A DNA stretch of 64,000 nt. Origin: Paulinella micropora (Eukaryota > Cercozoa > Imbricatea > Euglyphida). Positions 21,943-42,474 of the stretch are shown piece by piece. A model generated the notes under the pieces. That model searched no databases. It saw only the letters and a list, made by a program, of their open reading frames with translations, and was not told where the DNA came from. The position numbers and the translations under genes are program-made. How positions within the stretch are numbered: the first letter of the stretch is position 1; every line of letters begins with the position of its first letter. Where the stretch lies: positions 108,588 to 172,587 of the forward strand of contig BJOX01000061.1 in the NCBI GenBank assembly GCA_009731375.1, written 5' to 3'.

Positions 21943-24543
21943 GTGACACCAACTGATTATGGTCCTAGTACTACTGAGAGAGAAGAGGAGGAGGAACAGG
22001 AGTACTCAGAAGAGAGGGGGGATAGAGAAGAGGAGGAGAGAGAGGATTACACACCAGAAGAAGTACTGTCGACAGGGGGGGGTGACGCACAAGGAACGAG
22101 TGCAAGTCAGACTGGGGGCTCTCCACTGACAGAGGGTCACAAAGAGGAGATGGAGGATATTAGCCAGAATATCCCAGTCACATGGGAACAGTTGGCATCA
22201 TATGATGATGAAGAGGCCTTCTTCCATAACTACCCAGTCTATTATAAAACACACATCTATATTCCTTATGAGAAGAGGAATAGACCAGGACAGGGTCAAA
22301 GCAACCTCCTGATCGAAATTCCCGACCTCGCGAAGCCTCTCTTTGGCAAAGTGAGGACTGAGAAAGAAAGAGTGCCATTGCTTGATATCAAATATGGCGA
22401 CACTCTCACACAGTGCGACATATACGACATCTCTGCGACTCTCTACGCTGCGGTGCTCGTTGCGGAATTTTATGACCGCACAATCATACAGTGGAGAAAT
22501 AAACGCACAACTGCAGCATGGCTGTCTGTCTGTGGTGTCCCCACTGATATCAATAATATAGAGAGAAAGTTCGAAGGTAGAAACCAAGCTGGCATTGAGT
22601 TTGCCCTTGAGGCTTTTGTAACTGCCTACACACGGGCTTACAACGAGATGTACAAAGCCCTGAAAGACAACACAAGGCAACATCCTGTCTACGAGGAGGT
22701 TGACCATTCTTGTCAGGTGCTTGAACGTCTCACACAACTCCATAAGGGCCTCTTTGAGGGGAAGGACCAAAAACCAACATGGAAGCAATTGGCCCACACA
22801 AAAAATCACTCTCTTGTCAAAGGCCCCCTCACAGTGATCCCAGCCAATAACAGAGCTGATAAGACTTCCATGAGAGAAAAGGCACACTTCCTCTCTAGTG
22901 CCACAGGGCTAGCACAGTTTGTGACTCATCTAGCACGACTGGTAAAAGAAGAAGAGACAAGACAGAGAGAGGAGAAGGAGCAGAAGGAGAAGATAGCTGT
23001 GGTAATGGCAGTAGTACGGGCGGCTCCACCGCCAACGGCTCCACCGTGACCTACCACACCTAACCCAGCTCCCAGGTAAGGAGGAGGTCCTGCGGGACCC
23101 ACAGGGGGAGGACCCCAAGGGAGAGGGACAGTAATTAATTTGACTGACTCCCAGAAGAAAAAGCAGGCGCTGCAGGCAGCCCTAGCTAAAATCAAGATTG
23201 GGGAAGGGGGCCTTAAGCTCTATGCTATCACTGCCAACGAGGCTGACACAGAGAAGTCCCTCATGGCTAAGTTCAATGATATGGACAGATGCTTCCCGCA
23301 AAACCAATGTGAGGTGGAGCAGGAGTATGAAGTCCTAGAGCACCTCTGTGATCGATTCCTCCTTGGAGCTGGATTTGATCGAGCGACTTACGAGAGGTAC
23401 AGAGGAGAGGAGATAGCGAGGAGAGGTGGACATGCAGCGATGAGTTGTACTCTGGCCATTGCTGCCCTCATTCGATACTTAAAGGCAAATGGATACCAAC
23501 ACTTGTGCACGGGCAAATTGATTGGGTTTGAAATTTTCGACTTGGTATCTGAGCAGTTGCAGTCTGTCACTCAGCTTGCATCTGTCTTAACAAATGTGGA
23601 TACCCAGTACACTCTCTTTTACAACCACAAAGCCATACTTCTATACTTCCTCAGTGCTTTGAATATCTATAGCAAAAATAAGCTCACACTGCTCATTCAA
23701 GACTGCAAAACCTTCGACAAGGTCAAGCACTTGAACTTCCTGGAGATGAGCGTTTTTGAGGCCACGACTAAGGCCGTGAACCCAAAAGGGTTATGGACCG
23801 AAGTAATGACCGCTTGTCAGAGGCTCGACAGCCAGACAGCATCCTTGATCGGTTCTGCACCGGCTTCTGCTCAACCGCAAGCCGCACACACGCAACGATC
23901 TCTAGGAAAGCGGCAAAGAGAGAGCAGTCATGAAGGGGCTAACATACCTTGCATTCGTTGGTGGGCACGGGCACAATGCTTTAAACACACACAGAAAAAA
24001 TGCCCGTACAAACACGATGTAGAGGACCCCCGCATCCGACAAACACTCCTCAAGAACTTACGGTCGGACGACAACGCCACCGTCGCCATTCTGCGCCGAC
24101 TGCGCAATGATCAGGGATGGAAGTTACAGGATATCGAGGATCATGAATTAGCTGACGCGATCCATTCTCTTTTCACTAGAGATGATCAGAAGACGGCAGC
24201 TATAGAAGTCGCAAGTAGAGGACGAGGAGGAATACAAGGAGGAGGCGTAGGGAGAGGAATCAATCGAGGAGGAGGAGCCCCTATCGCACGAGGCACATAC
24301 ACTCGCGGGGGGGAGAGAGGATTTGGAAGAAGAGGAGGAGGAAGAGGTACATTTTTTGGTAGAGGATGGGGTGGCCGAGGTGGATACGGCAGCGCAGGGC
24401 GCCCGTACAACAGAAACGTGGGCTGGGCAGACAGCTCGAGCTCAAGCTCGAGTTCCCCAACACCACCGGCCTACGCGACATCAGGCGCGACCACTATCGA
24501 CACTGATACCGACTCAGGTAACAGAATTGAGGTAGTCCAGTGA
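21943..24543 (+). pseudogene. gypsy-1 Gag with CCCH-like finger and RGG tail
   Basis: Two open stretches (21943-23049 and 23140-24543) are in the same frame and are separated by one TGA and one TAA, so they are one ancestral Gag of about 860 residues. The start is very acidic and the centre is a helical capsid-like region. The nucleocapsid part has no CCHC knuckle. Near 23950-24020 it carries C-x8-C-x7-C-x3-H, close to the CCCH zinc-finger spacing, and then a long Arg/Gly-rich tail (about 24200-24420) like RGG RNA-binding domains, ending in a serine cluster. The start codon is unclear: the first in-frame ATG is near 22149. The retroelement Gag role is inferred from position before protease and polymerase. 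Confidence 0.65.
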
Positions 24544-25734
24544 CTAGAGAAGGAGGAAGAAAACAGAACGACAAACATTGCACAACACACCGCTGTGCAG
24601 GTACTGGCCAAGGGTACAGTGAGTCTCAGAGCCCACAGCAGGCCACAGACCAACCCAAAGGTAGTACAATACCAGTACACCCATCACGACAACAAACAGT
24701 GCATGCTGCTAATAGGCAAGCCAGTAGAGTGCTGGCGAAGAGAAAGCAGGCGGGCCCGTCGCAGCCACAGCCGAAGAGAGTAAGAATAAAGCCGGCAGTA
24801 AATCTTATTAATTTGCCGAGACAAATAACAGACAAGGAGGAGGAAGTACAACAATCTCCCCCAAGGACTCAAACAAAGAAAGCAAGGACAATTATCCTTT
24901 GCCAGTGGACAATACCCAAAAGGACAAAACAAAGACGGCAGAGAAGGAGGACGCCGCGAACCTCGAAAAGAGAATACAGATTTTAGAACACAAGCTCCTC
25001 GTGTTGGCATTAAAAAGTCACCGACCAGACACTTTATGCTATACAAACCTTTTTTGTGAAACATTAAATACCTTTATAAACGTTGGTAATGATACTAAAA
25101 CGAATATTACTATTGTCGGCCGGAAATTTCCTACAAAACACCAGGCGTGGTTAGAGACTAATATGAAAAAATCATCGGGCACCTTGAAAGGAGTTAGTAG
25201 TCGGACGGATATAACGGGCATCATCACTTTAAGTTTTAAGTTGAAATCCGGACGAGTATATCGAGTGGACTTGTACGTTGTCCCGAATACCACGGATCTG
25301 TTCTTTTGTCGTACGACCAACTGGCGACAATGAACGTAGTGATTGATTGCGCCGCCAAAAGAGTCATATACGGCGTAGAGCCAGGAGAAGAATATACTGT
25401 CGACTCTCTCCATGCTATTGACTCATACGAGGCCCTACACCTAGGGGTAGCATCGGAAGGGAAACAGGTGGCCATTACACATGCGTATGAGGCATATATG
25501 CCCACCGACGCTGTGTCTAAAGATGGTTCAACCTTGTCAGACAAGAGAGAGGCGGAGGTCTACACGGCTACAGTCCCTACAGAATGGGATAAAAAGTCGA
25601 TAGACGATCTCATTGAAAAGAAGAAGGATGAGATTATATGCATGGGAAAAGGTGCCCATCGTTGGCGAGATTTGGAGAAGCAGGGGCCGATGTATATATT
25701 ACCAACGGGTATAAATACTATTGCTTTCACGTAA
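24540..25734 (+). pseudogene. gypsy-1 protease region
   Basis: A basic linker (24540-24986) overlaps the Gag stop and leads into a retropepsin-like fold in two frames. GRVYRVDLYVVPNTTDLF (to about 25310) and SYDQLATMNVVIDCAAKRVIYG (from 25306) make one continuous C-terminal protease half when the frame is changed once at about 25305. A clear D-(S/T)-G active site is not visible in the upstream part, so the catalytic residue may be lost or lie in a frame I did not join. Beyond 25400 the sequence is linker toward the polymerase. Confidence 0.5.
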
Positions 25735-27119
25735 AGGTGAAAGAGAAGGACAGACAGGAGTTTATACCGAGGAGAAGGGGACGACTCCCTGATGTCCGGG
25801 CAGAAGATATTAAACGCTTTATCACTGAATTCTGGGGTGACGAGCCCACGTGGCCACGCTCACTGACAGAAGTGAAAAAGTGCCTGCGCACTCTTTTTGA
25901 AAACAATAAACCATATACGGTTATACTCCCGTACAATCAGAAGGCGATATGGGCGCAGGAGATACGGGACCGGTTTATTGATAATCCGATACCGGTGCCC
26001 TCACGGAAGCAACACTTAGTGGCTTGTCGTCTCGGGACTCGTGAGCAGAGCAGTGCACTTAAGGTGCATACAAGCGGAAGCTCAGAGACCAGGACAAGTT
26101 GAAATTGATTCGTCTGGCAAATCTCACTGGATGAAAAGTCCAGATGGCTGACTGCATTTGTAGTAGGAATGGAGATATATCAGTGGAAAGTGCTTCCGAT
26201 GGGACTCAAACATGCCCCGGGACTCTTTCAGAAAGCGATGCAAAGCATGCTGAGTAGCAAATATGATGACCAGACAGAGGGAGGTTTCATATGCGGAGAA
26301 GAGGACAGAAGGCGGGAGAGTACGCATTTTGTTACATCGATGACATTATCGTGTACTCCAATACGATGGAAAAGCACATCGACCATCTAACGGACATTTT
26401 CAGGCGTATCAAACTATTTGGCCTGAAATGTAATTTGAAGAAATGTCAACTCGCGAAGACAAGCGTGACATATCTGGGGTACGAAATCTCTTATAACAGA
26501 GTCTCGATATCCAAAGAGAAGAGGGAGGAGATCATGAACCGGCAGAGGCCAAAGAATCGCACAGAGCTGCACTCATTTCTTGCGATGGCGCAATATATAA
26601 CCAGTTTATACCCTATGGGGTGCAACTCGGGCTCAGTAACTGTTCGAGAAGATGATTGACTTCGGTGATTTTGTGAGGTGGGATGATGAAGCTTTAGAAG
26701 CGTACAACACGCTCAAAGATCTCATCTATAAAGATCCGAATGATGGCGGACTCGTGCTGATCATGCCAGACTTCTCGAAGCAATTCGTAGTCGACACAGA
26801 CGCATCAAAGTTCGCGATCGGTGCAGTCTTACAACAGGAAGATGAGGAGAAAAGTGCGCCCGATCATGTTCATAAGTAGGAAGTTGTGCTCGGCGGAGCG
26901 AAACTATTGTACGAGACAAAGAGAGGCAGTGGCGGTGGTCTGGGCCCTCAAACGGTTGAGAGAGTATTTATGGGGGGACCTCAGTTTATAGTAAGGACTG
27001 ATAACCAGAATTTACTATGGCTGATGAATCATGAACACTCTAGCGAGATGGCAGGCATTCTTGTCATGTTTCAATTTTACAATGGTCCATCTACCCGGCA
27101 AGCGAAATGTTGTCGCTGA
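25638..27119 (+). pseudogene. gypsy-1 reverse transcriptase and RNase H
   Basis: The N-terminal polymerase is incomplete: after KPYTVILPYNQKAIW (25910) a piece with the first catalytic motif is lost. Clear blocks remain: YQWKVLPMGLKHAPGLFQKAM (26178), the catalytic FCYIDDIIVYS (26330), KCQLAKTSVTYLGYEIS (26450), and FLAMAQYI in the connection. RNase H shows VVDTDASKFAIGAVLQQ (26790) and VRTDNQNLLWL (26990). At least four frame changes separate these. The family is Ty3/gypsy, from the YIDD box and the order RT-RH-INT. Confidence 0.8.
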
Positions 27120-29080
27120 CAGCCTCTCCAGGCTAGAGTTTCACTCAGAAGTGGCAGCTCTCGTATCGTCAGCAGAAATGGAGGATCTATCCCAAGACTG
27201 CACATACGAAGTGCATTATATCGAGTCGATGCAAATGGCGAGAGGGGTCCGATATAACCGCTCGGGTCTACGTCATAGCCCGCAAGGTCCGGATCATGGG
27301 ATATGTTGTACAGCACATGTCCTCGAGGATGCTGAGTGGTCCTATGAAGCATATGAGAATATGAAGGCGGAGATAAAACAAGAAGAGATTAAGCAAGAAG
27401 CATATGCGGAACCCCCGCAGGAGAACAAGGAGGAGTTAGACGAAAACCCTGAGAGGATAGGAGTGCAGCTAGATGATGGGACTATCCACATAGCCTCACC
27501 CACTGCATGGAGACAACAACAGGCTCTCGATCCGGAGTTCAAAGAGCTAATACAGCTGCTATACAAGAACCCGAATGAGCTGAAAATGACGAAGGAAATT
27601 AAGGAGCAACAGAAAGAGATGGGGTGGAGAGACGGTCTCTTGTGGTACAAAGGCCAACACGGGCGCTATGCATCCAACCAGACAAATGGACTCTCTGGGT
27701 TCCTGAGAAACTCAGACACATTATTTTTGTCGCTGCTCATAACTGCCCACTACTGACGCATCCGGGCCGACAAAGAACGCATATGTTTATTTCGAGGCGA
27801 TTCTGGTGGAAGAAGATGAAAGAGAATATTGATGAACAGGTTAATGCATGCATCCCATGCAAGACATCCAAAACACCACTGAAGGCAAATTTTGGCCTGA
27901 TCGGGACATTTGTTTTACACCTAGGAATGTTTGAGTTCTTACACACCGATCATGTAGGACCTTTCCCGGTCACGACGGAAGGTTACAGATACCTTCTAAC
28001 GGCCATAGACAGAGCCACCAACTATGTATGGGTGGTCCCAGTCAAAGACGTTACGGGCGAAACAAAAGCCAAGGCGTTGATTGACAGGATCATCTCACAG
28101 ATTGGGGTGTCGAGAAAAATATGCTCAGATCGAGGCTCTGACTAAAATAATGAAGTCATCGACCAGCTATCTGCAAATTACGGCATGAAATGGCAATATG
28201 TCACCGCCTATGACCCCAGGGCGAACGGTAAGATAGAGCGGATGCATAGACCCCTCAAGGCCGCGCTGAAGATGTATTGTATGAAGAAGGAGAACCAAAA
28301 GGCATGGGTGGAGGCAGCATCCTCGTTTGCCTTTGCTATGAATTGCCTACCTTCTACAGCGTTAGGTGATTCAAAAGGTTCCGTCTCACCATACAAATTG
28401 GTATATGGGCGTGAGCCCGCCATCCCAGCCTCACTGCTGCACCCAAAAGATTCATGGGCAGATCAGGATGAGTTGTTTGAGGTGAGACTTCGGGCGAAGA
28501 TGAAGGCGGAGCAAATAGTGCAGGCGCATAGGGAGGCGGAGCGCAGGAAGACTGATGCTGAGGGTATCAGCAGGCACACTTGGATCAAGTCAGATTCCAG
28601 GTAGGGGATATTGTACTCCTGTACCATCCTCAGGTTCCACAGGGAGTCAGCTCCAAGCTGTTCATCCACTGGAAAGGACCATACCAGATCATGGAACAGA
28701 TGGGGCCTTTGAACTATAAAATCAGAGGCAGAGGGAAAGTTCAAATAGTCAATGTACGAAGGCTGATCAAGTATGATCCCTTCCTACTTGAAGATGAGTC
28801 CGTTGATCAAGCACTCAAACGGATGGAGGCTGACTTTAAAGAGGTCCCACCAATCCGTAAGGAGGATATCTCGGAACGGGATGCCTACAGGGCGGAGTCG
28901 AACGTGCAGGAAGAAAAGCTCACGGAGGCGCAAATAAGGAGAGCGCAAAATGACCTTATCTATGACCGACCGAGAAAGGTGATAAGGACGACACGTTCGC
29001 AAGGAGTTCATCAAGAGGGGAGCGATGACGGAGATCAAGACCCTCGAGCGGGCAATGACACTCCCGTTCTGACACCCTAG
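27031..29080 (+). pseudogene. gypsy-1 integrase with GPY/F domain
   Basis: After the RNase H end (VHLPGKRNVVADSLSRL at 27090) comes a variable linker, then the HHCC zinc domain (HPGRQRTH ... CIPCKTSK, 27750-27880). The core has FLHTDHVGPFP (first Asp), CSDRGSD (second Asp) and, after a nonsense TAA at 28143, NGKIERMHRPLKAALK (Glu). A GPY/F-type module follows (WKGPYQIMEQMGPLNYKIRG, 28670-28730). The tail (28780-29080) is acidic and has no chromodomain I can recognise. Frame changes occur at about 27640 and 28600. Confidence 0.8.
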
Positions 29081-29100
29081 TTGGAAGGAAGGAGATGCCA

Positions 29101-29572
29101 TTGGACATATTTCATGGGTCAAAGACGCTTTTTACTTGGTGAGGCCTGCGGCTCAACGTAGCCCACGACACGCTCTCGGATCTATATCTCATGAGAGTCA
29201 TGGCAGTACCTCACAAACGCCATACGCGATCGAACTGAATTTCGACTGCGGCACAAATCATTCAACCAGTCTTACATTTCTGGAGGAGTCTGGATCCAGT
29301 GGAAAATCCTAAAGTAAGACAATACCTACCAGTATATAGACGCCAAGAAACTTGAGACATGGGATGATACCATATCTCCTACAGATAAAGATCATACTGC
29401 GTGGACTATACAAGCACTACCACGAGGGGTGCTAGACATTCCTTTTGACTTGGCACAAGGCACAATCCCTCACAAAATTTGGGACGTCCTCGAACAGTCT
29501 ACCTTAGATTAAACTTTGGTTGGAGGTCCTCCACCAGGTAAAGGGGTCCGCGCGCGTAAACGGCGTCTGTAG
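29101..29572 (+). pseudogene. gypsy-1 ORF3 and preceding Pol tail (degraded)
   Basis: Two segments match the region after the integrase in gypsy-2. First, a Pol-tail segment (ISWVKDAFYLVRP near 29110) matches MHWHVGKIYLLRP. Second, ORF3 starts at ATG 29191 in the context TCATGA, exactly as in gypsy-2, and aligns with it to the end: VLHFWRSLD with VLQFYRSHQDLD, then YLPVYRR with FYPVYRD, TAWTIQALPRGVLDIPFDL with TPWQIQAWPRMVLDYPFDL, and GGPPPGK with GAPPPGK, followed by a basic KRR end. This copy has two stops and one frame change. Function is unknown. It has no signal peptide or membrane span and does not look like an envelope protein. Confidence 0.7.
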
Positions 29573-30166
29573 TAAGTATTTTTTTCTCTAGAAGTATTGT
29601 GGACCTGATCGATTGCGAACAAAGCATTGATCCAATATCGTCCCGACAACCTTACTTAGATATTAAAGCTAGTACAGCATTCATTCTTCTAGAAATTAAC
29701 AAGACACAGCAGAAATGAATAGGCATTCTATTCTCTTGCTTCGGCAGAGACAGACGAGACGGCAACGAAACAGCACCGTTACAGGATCGCTATTTGAGTG
29801 AGCGATGGTGTTTCCTGGGTACGACCCGAATTAGTACCAGAATGATGATCTCATTAAAGACTCTACAGTCTAATAAAAGGAACTGCTATGTTAATAACAT
29901 GAACTGCTACACCGGATACCATCGATCTCTACTTGTATCGGCATATCGCAAGGTTAAGGCGCACTCAACACAACTTCGGATGTAGTCGTCAGACTTGATC
30001 ACCTGACACTATATTAAATAATACTGATTTATACAAAGCCCGGGTATGTCTTTACAACAAGTAAATGTATATATGGAAACCCGGCGACTACCGGTTATTA
30101 TATAGATGGAAGTGGCGACGTTACATTAATACATAACCATAAAACATTATACTTGGACATACTGCA

Positions 30167-30207
<41 letters not shown>

Positions 30208-30255
30208 TTTTTTTGGGGGAAAAAAAAAAANNNNNNNNNNNNNNNNNNNNNNNNN

Positions 30256-30295
<40 letters not shown>

Positions 30296-30519
30296 TGTCG
30301 ACTCGGAGAAGAAAGAGGAACTTGAAGACTTTCAATGATTATATATACTGAATGTGCTAGAGTGTATATACGATTGGTACCGGGGCAAGTATCATTGTTG
30401 TTTTATAATTGCTGATTCGTGGGTTGATGTATCCGTTCATACATGACGGCCCTAAAAGGATTTTAGTTAGAACTGGAAAGAAATCAGTTGAAAGATTATT
30501 ATATCGGAAACGGAGATAC
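29573..30519. other. gypsy-1 3' untranslated region
   Basis: AT-rich non-coding sequence between ORF3 and the 3' LTR, with an A-tract and assembly gap at 30168-30293. No ORF resembling the larger downstream ORF4 of gypsy-2 is present. Confidence 0.6.
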
Positions 30520-30762
30520 TGTGGACATCACCCCCCGAATTATCCGGTAAAAACTTATTTATAGATTTCGTCAGAGTCTGGCCGGACACGTCTGAAATGC
30601 AAATTTGATGCTTGTCTTTTGGCCGCGCCGGCCCTTTTGTCTTTGCGTCACCGTGAGATATAATAATATAACTTGTGATGAGACATCATTTCTCCTTTTG
30701 AGGACATTGTTTAGTTATATTACCGACTTACTCTTTCATTGAGCTATCGTTAGGGATAGTAT
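30520..30762 (+). repeat. gypsy-1 3' LTR
   Basis: Direct repeat of 20978-21190, about 30 bases longer through several small insertions (for example after GATTTCGTC and after GGCC). It begins TGTGGACATC and shares the GGGATAGTAT end. Confidence 0.8.
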
Positions 30763-31119
30763 TAATACACTCACCTCTACTACCTTTATGTAATGTCCTC
30801 ACACTGTTATTATAAATACTGTTCGCAGCCTACGGTGTTGTGTGGGAAGAGGAGATAAGTGATGGGTATGTAGAGGTGTCAACAGGAGTGATGCGTCACC
30901 GACTGAGTGTCGGTTTGCAACACGTTCTGTCCAACGTTTGTGTGGAAAAATCGTGAGCAAAATATGTCCAAAACACACACCTCCTCCCTCTATCGTCCAC
31001 TATCCTTCTTGTGCAATGTATTCCTTCTCCTTAGTTATACGTGTCAAAGAATATTATATTAATAAGGTTAGTGGACTGGTCGAATTGGCGTAAAAGAAAA
31101 ACAGGTATGGGACTCGTGA
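30763..31119. other. No gene seen
   Basis: AT-rich sequence between the gypsy-1 LTR and dispersed repeat copy 1. I see no coding domain or RNA gene. Confidence 0.4.
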
Positions 31120-31483
31120 CTCCACTTTTGCCGGTTCTGGTCTAAAAGAATATATTTATTGATGCATCTTCTTTGATATTAATACAACCAATTCAATCCA
31201 CTCCGCTAGTAACCCAATCCTCTGTTCTTATATAAACAAAGGTCAAAGATGGCGGAAAATGTGGGAGACTAGCGGAGCCAAAAACAACCAAGGCAAACAC
31301 AAGCTAATTCCCGTGGGCCGGCCTAACGATAATATATTCCGGTCTAAAAAGTGTAACGGTCACTAATAGTAATATTATCGTTACCCGGTTAAGAGGGTTA
31401 ATATTGGAAACTTCCTCTTATTGTGTCTGGGTTGACACAGGGGTATATTAAAGTAGCACATATTTACCTATCTGCGCCTACAA
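31120..31483 (+). repeat. Dispersed repeat family R1, copy 1
   Basis: About 365 bp shared with 46900-47267 and 50935-51243, all in the same orientation. Conserved blocks are AAAAGAATATATTTATTGATGC, the segment around ATGGCGGAAAATGTGGGAGAC, and the end TATTTACCTATCTGCGCCTA. Between them a long inverted repeat (AACGATAATAT with AATATTATCGTT) is kept in every copy. No long ORF is present. It could be a solo LTR or a MITE-like element. Class is not decided. Confidence 0.65.
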
Positions 31484-31703
31484 AATAGCAGTCTGCAGAT
31501 AATGATTTCCTTTTCGAACACATTACCAGCACCCATTTTTTCTCCCAAGCAAGTGATTATCAGTGATAATGTTACTATCAGCACCAGAAAAACCTGATAT
31601 TATATTTACATGCCTCAAGATATCCTCTAAACGTCCCATTTGTAGCCAAAAAAAACGAACGGAATCGAGCAGATACTAAAAAACCAGACATCTAGAAACG
31701 CAC

Positions 31704-42218
<10,515 letters not shown>

Positions 42219-42474
42219 CCTGATCCTGCTTTTGTGGGGATAAGCTCTCCCAAAACGAAATGAGAGTATTTGCCCTCTTGCCTTTTCCTTTGGAACCAGA
42301 ACGTGGGAGCATACTGCAGTCCCTAGTTTCACCAACTTCCCTCGTGTCAGTCAGAAAAAGAAACTCTCAGACGTGGGTGGAAATTTCGGCAACGGGGTTT
42401 CGTCCGCAGCTGAAATATCGGCATTTGCCTGGTCTCTCTCCAACATTCGTGAACCACCGCAGGAGCGGGGGAGA
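42219..42474. promoter_or_regulatory. Short divergent intergenic region, probable bidirectional promoter
   Basis: The start codons of the microexon gene (minus, 42218) and the aminotransferase gene (plus, 42475) are only 256 bp apart. Any promoter for either must lie here or within the first exons. I see no TATA box I would trust. If the minus-strand first exon starts further upstream, at an in-frame ATG near 42335, the gap is smaller still. Confidence 0.45.

Larger units (their letters stand above)
20978..30762 (+). mobile_element. gypsy-1: decayed Ty3/gypsy element with LTRs
   Basis: Two direct repeats starting TGTGGACATCACCCC bracket a plus-strand Gag, protease, reverse transcriptase, RNase H, integrase and ORF3, in the Ty3/gypsy order. 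The LTRs differ by many substitutions and several indels, so the insertion is old. This agrees with the numerous stops and frameshifts in the coding region. Two 25-base assembly gaps lie in A-runs (21811-21835 and 30231-30255). No target-site duplication was identified. Confidence 0.85.
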
